Below are positions 63,408 to 64,000 of a stretch of 64,000 nucleotides of DNA, piece after piece. The stretch is taken from NCBI GenBank assembly GCA_964503895.1, contig CAZDCF010000004.1, positions 1-64,000 of the forward strand. The letters run 5' to 3'. The notes under the pieces were generated by a model that was given only the letters and a program-made list of their open reading frames with translations, was not told the DNA's origin and searched no databases. Both the position numbers and the translations under genes were made by a program. Source of the DNA: Nitronereus sp964503895. GTDB lineage: Bacteria; Nitrospirota; Nitrospiria; Nitrospirales; UBA8639. Every line of letters starts with the position of its first letter. The stretch's first letter is position 1.

Positions 63408-63890
63408 ATGGAAAGCTTTTTAGCATGGGGACATTATCTTACCGGTATTACATGGATTGGAATTTTGTATTATTTCAATTTCATCCAAGTGCCATTTCTT
63501 GGCAAGGTGACACCGGAAACTAAAGCTGAAGCATTCAGACATTTGGTCCCGAATGCCCTCTGGTGGTTTCGGTGGGGAGCCCTGGGCACCTGGCTCTTTG
63601 GCGCAGTGTTGTTAATGACCCAACACCGATTCGGTTCGGCATTTGCCCTTGAAGGACAAGATGCCGTTATTGGCATGGGGGCCTGGCTGGGAACCATCAT
63701 GCTGTTTAATGTCTGGGGCATTATTTGGCCCAACCAAAAAAAGGTATTAGGCATCAAAGAAGCGACTGCAGATGAAAAAAAAGTTTCTGCCCGCACGGCA
63801 CTGCTGGCTTCTCGCACCAACACCATGCTTTCAATACCCATGCTCTTTTTCATGGCTAATTCTGGACATGCATCAGGCCTATTTAACTAG
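63408..63890 (+). CDS. PuuD-like (urate hydroxylase N-terminal) membrane protein
   Basis: A 160-residue integral membrane protein that matches the membrane domain of PuuD-type urate hydroxylases (WGHYLTGITWIGILYYFNF, LWWFRWGALGTWLFGAVLL, NVWGIIWPNQKK). In PuuD this domain is followed by a cytochrome c domain, which is missing here, so the family assignment does not imply urate oxidation. The His in WGHYL and those in the helices (TQHRF) could ligate heme b. The ATG at 63408 has GAGG at the right distance; a TTG two codons earlier is less likely. Four helices are predicted. It is followed by a hairpin at 63900. Confidence 0.78.
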   Translation: MESFLAWGHYLTGITWIGILYYFNFIQVPFLGKVTPETKAEAFRHLVPNALWWFRWGALGTWLFGAVLLMTQHRFGSAFALEGQDAVIGMGAWLGTIMLFNVWGIIWPNQKKVLGIKEATADEKKVSARTALLASRTNTMLSIPMLFFMANSGHASGLFN

Positions 63891-63899
63891 GCACTTCTT

Positions 63900-63929
63900 G
63901 GGAAGGGCCAGTGACTCATAGCCCTTCCC
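63900..63929 (+). terminator. Candidate terminator hairpin after the PuuD-like gene
   Basis: Inverted repeat GGGAAGGGC / GCCCTTCCC (63900-63908 and 63921-63929) with a 12-nt loop, 10 nt after the stop. A T-rich run does not follow, so termination may be factor-assisted or the hairpin may stabilise the 3' end. Confidence 0.5.
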
Positions 63930-64000
63930 TGCTCTCCTCCCACCACCACATCGCGCTTGCTTCACTTTTTCATTGCTAATCCACTTGACGAAACTAAGAA

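Overview
The window looks like chromosomal DNA of a Nitrospirota bacterium, most likely a Nitrospira-type nitrite oxidiser. Three things point that way: a long cytochrome operon that combines two bd-like oxidase subunits, a Rieske/cytochrome b pair, five c-type cytochromes and a nitrite-oxidoreductase-gamma-like heme b protein; a hopanoid plus MEP-isoprenoid block; and a Gram-negative envelope gene set (lnt, lolCD, mlaA). The base composition is moderately AT-rich for the genus, so the species cannot be named from this alone.

Layout. 1-1058: 3' part of a tyrosine recombinase cut by the window edge, perhaps the end of an integrated element. 1230-5514: floA with a small overlapping partner, a repeat lipoprotein, tRNA-Thr with a clear promoter, a DUF2914-like secreted protein and a UbiA-family prenyltransferase. 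A perfect 14-bp inverted repeat at 5541-5578 is a two-way terminator. 5602-17018 (minus strand): the 11-gene respiratory operon, with a candidate promoter at 17113-17142. 17281-26235 (minus): hpnH and a small companion, tRNA-Cys, ispG, dxs, hpnM, hpnG and shc, together covering isoprenoid precursor supply through extended hopanoids. 26517-33848 (minus): TPR lipoprotein, dnaB, hisZ-like, serA, serC. 33935-37245: two small unknown genes, a TPR protein and a double-domain ThyX. 37645-46101 (mostly plus): an NSS transporter, a PagL-like outer-membrane protein on the minus strand, then lnt, prfB (with a programmed +1 frameshift), lysS, lolC/E and lolD as a lipoprotein/translation operon. 46142-53449: coiled-coil/HhH lipoprotein, uppP, an SDR enzyme, an FG-GAP repeat protein, an FmdB-type protein, mlaA and several small unknowns. 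53589-61153: mreB, an M23 peptidase, and parC/parE-type topoisomerase genes. 61382-63890: a double SagB-type nitroreductase, a 29-residue membrane microprotein and a PuuD-like membrane protein.

The most interesting system is the respiratory operon. It encodes a full Rieske/b core, several membrane-anchored monoheme cytochromes and two large CydA-like proteins that lack the quinol-site GRQP motif, and it has no CydB. This fits a quinol:cytochrome c module hard-wired to cytochrome-c-fed bd-like terminal enzymes, or run in reverse to reduce quinone from high-potential nitrite electrons. Other notable points are an hpnG whose only sensible start is a CTG codon, a PRC-barrel/Rieske fusion, tandem ThyX and SagB proteins, a HisZ that keeps an anticodon-binding-like tail, and an MlaA without a lipobox cysteine. 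I recognised no transcription factor, two-component system, CRISPR array or insertion sequence in the 64 kb.
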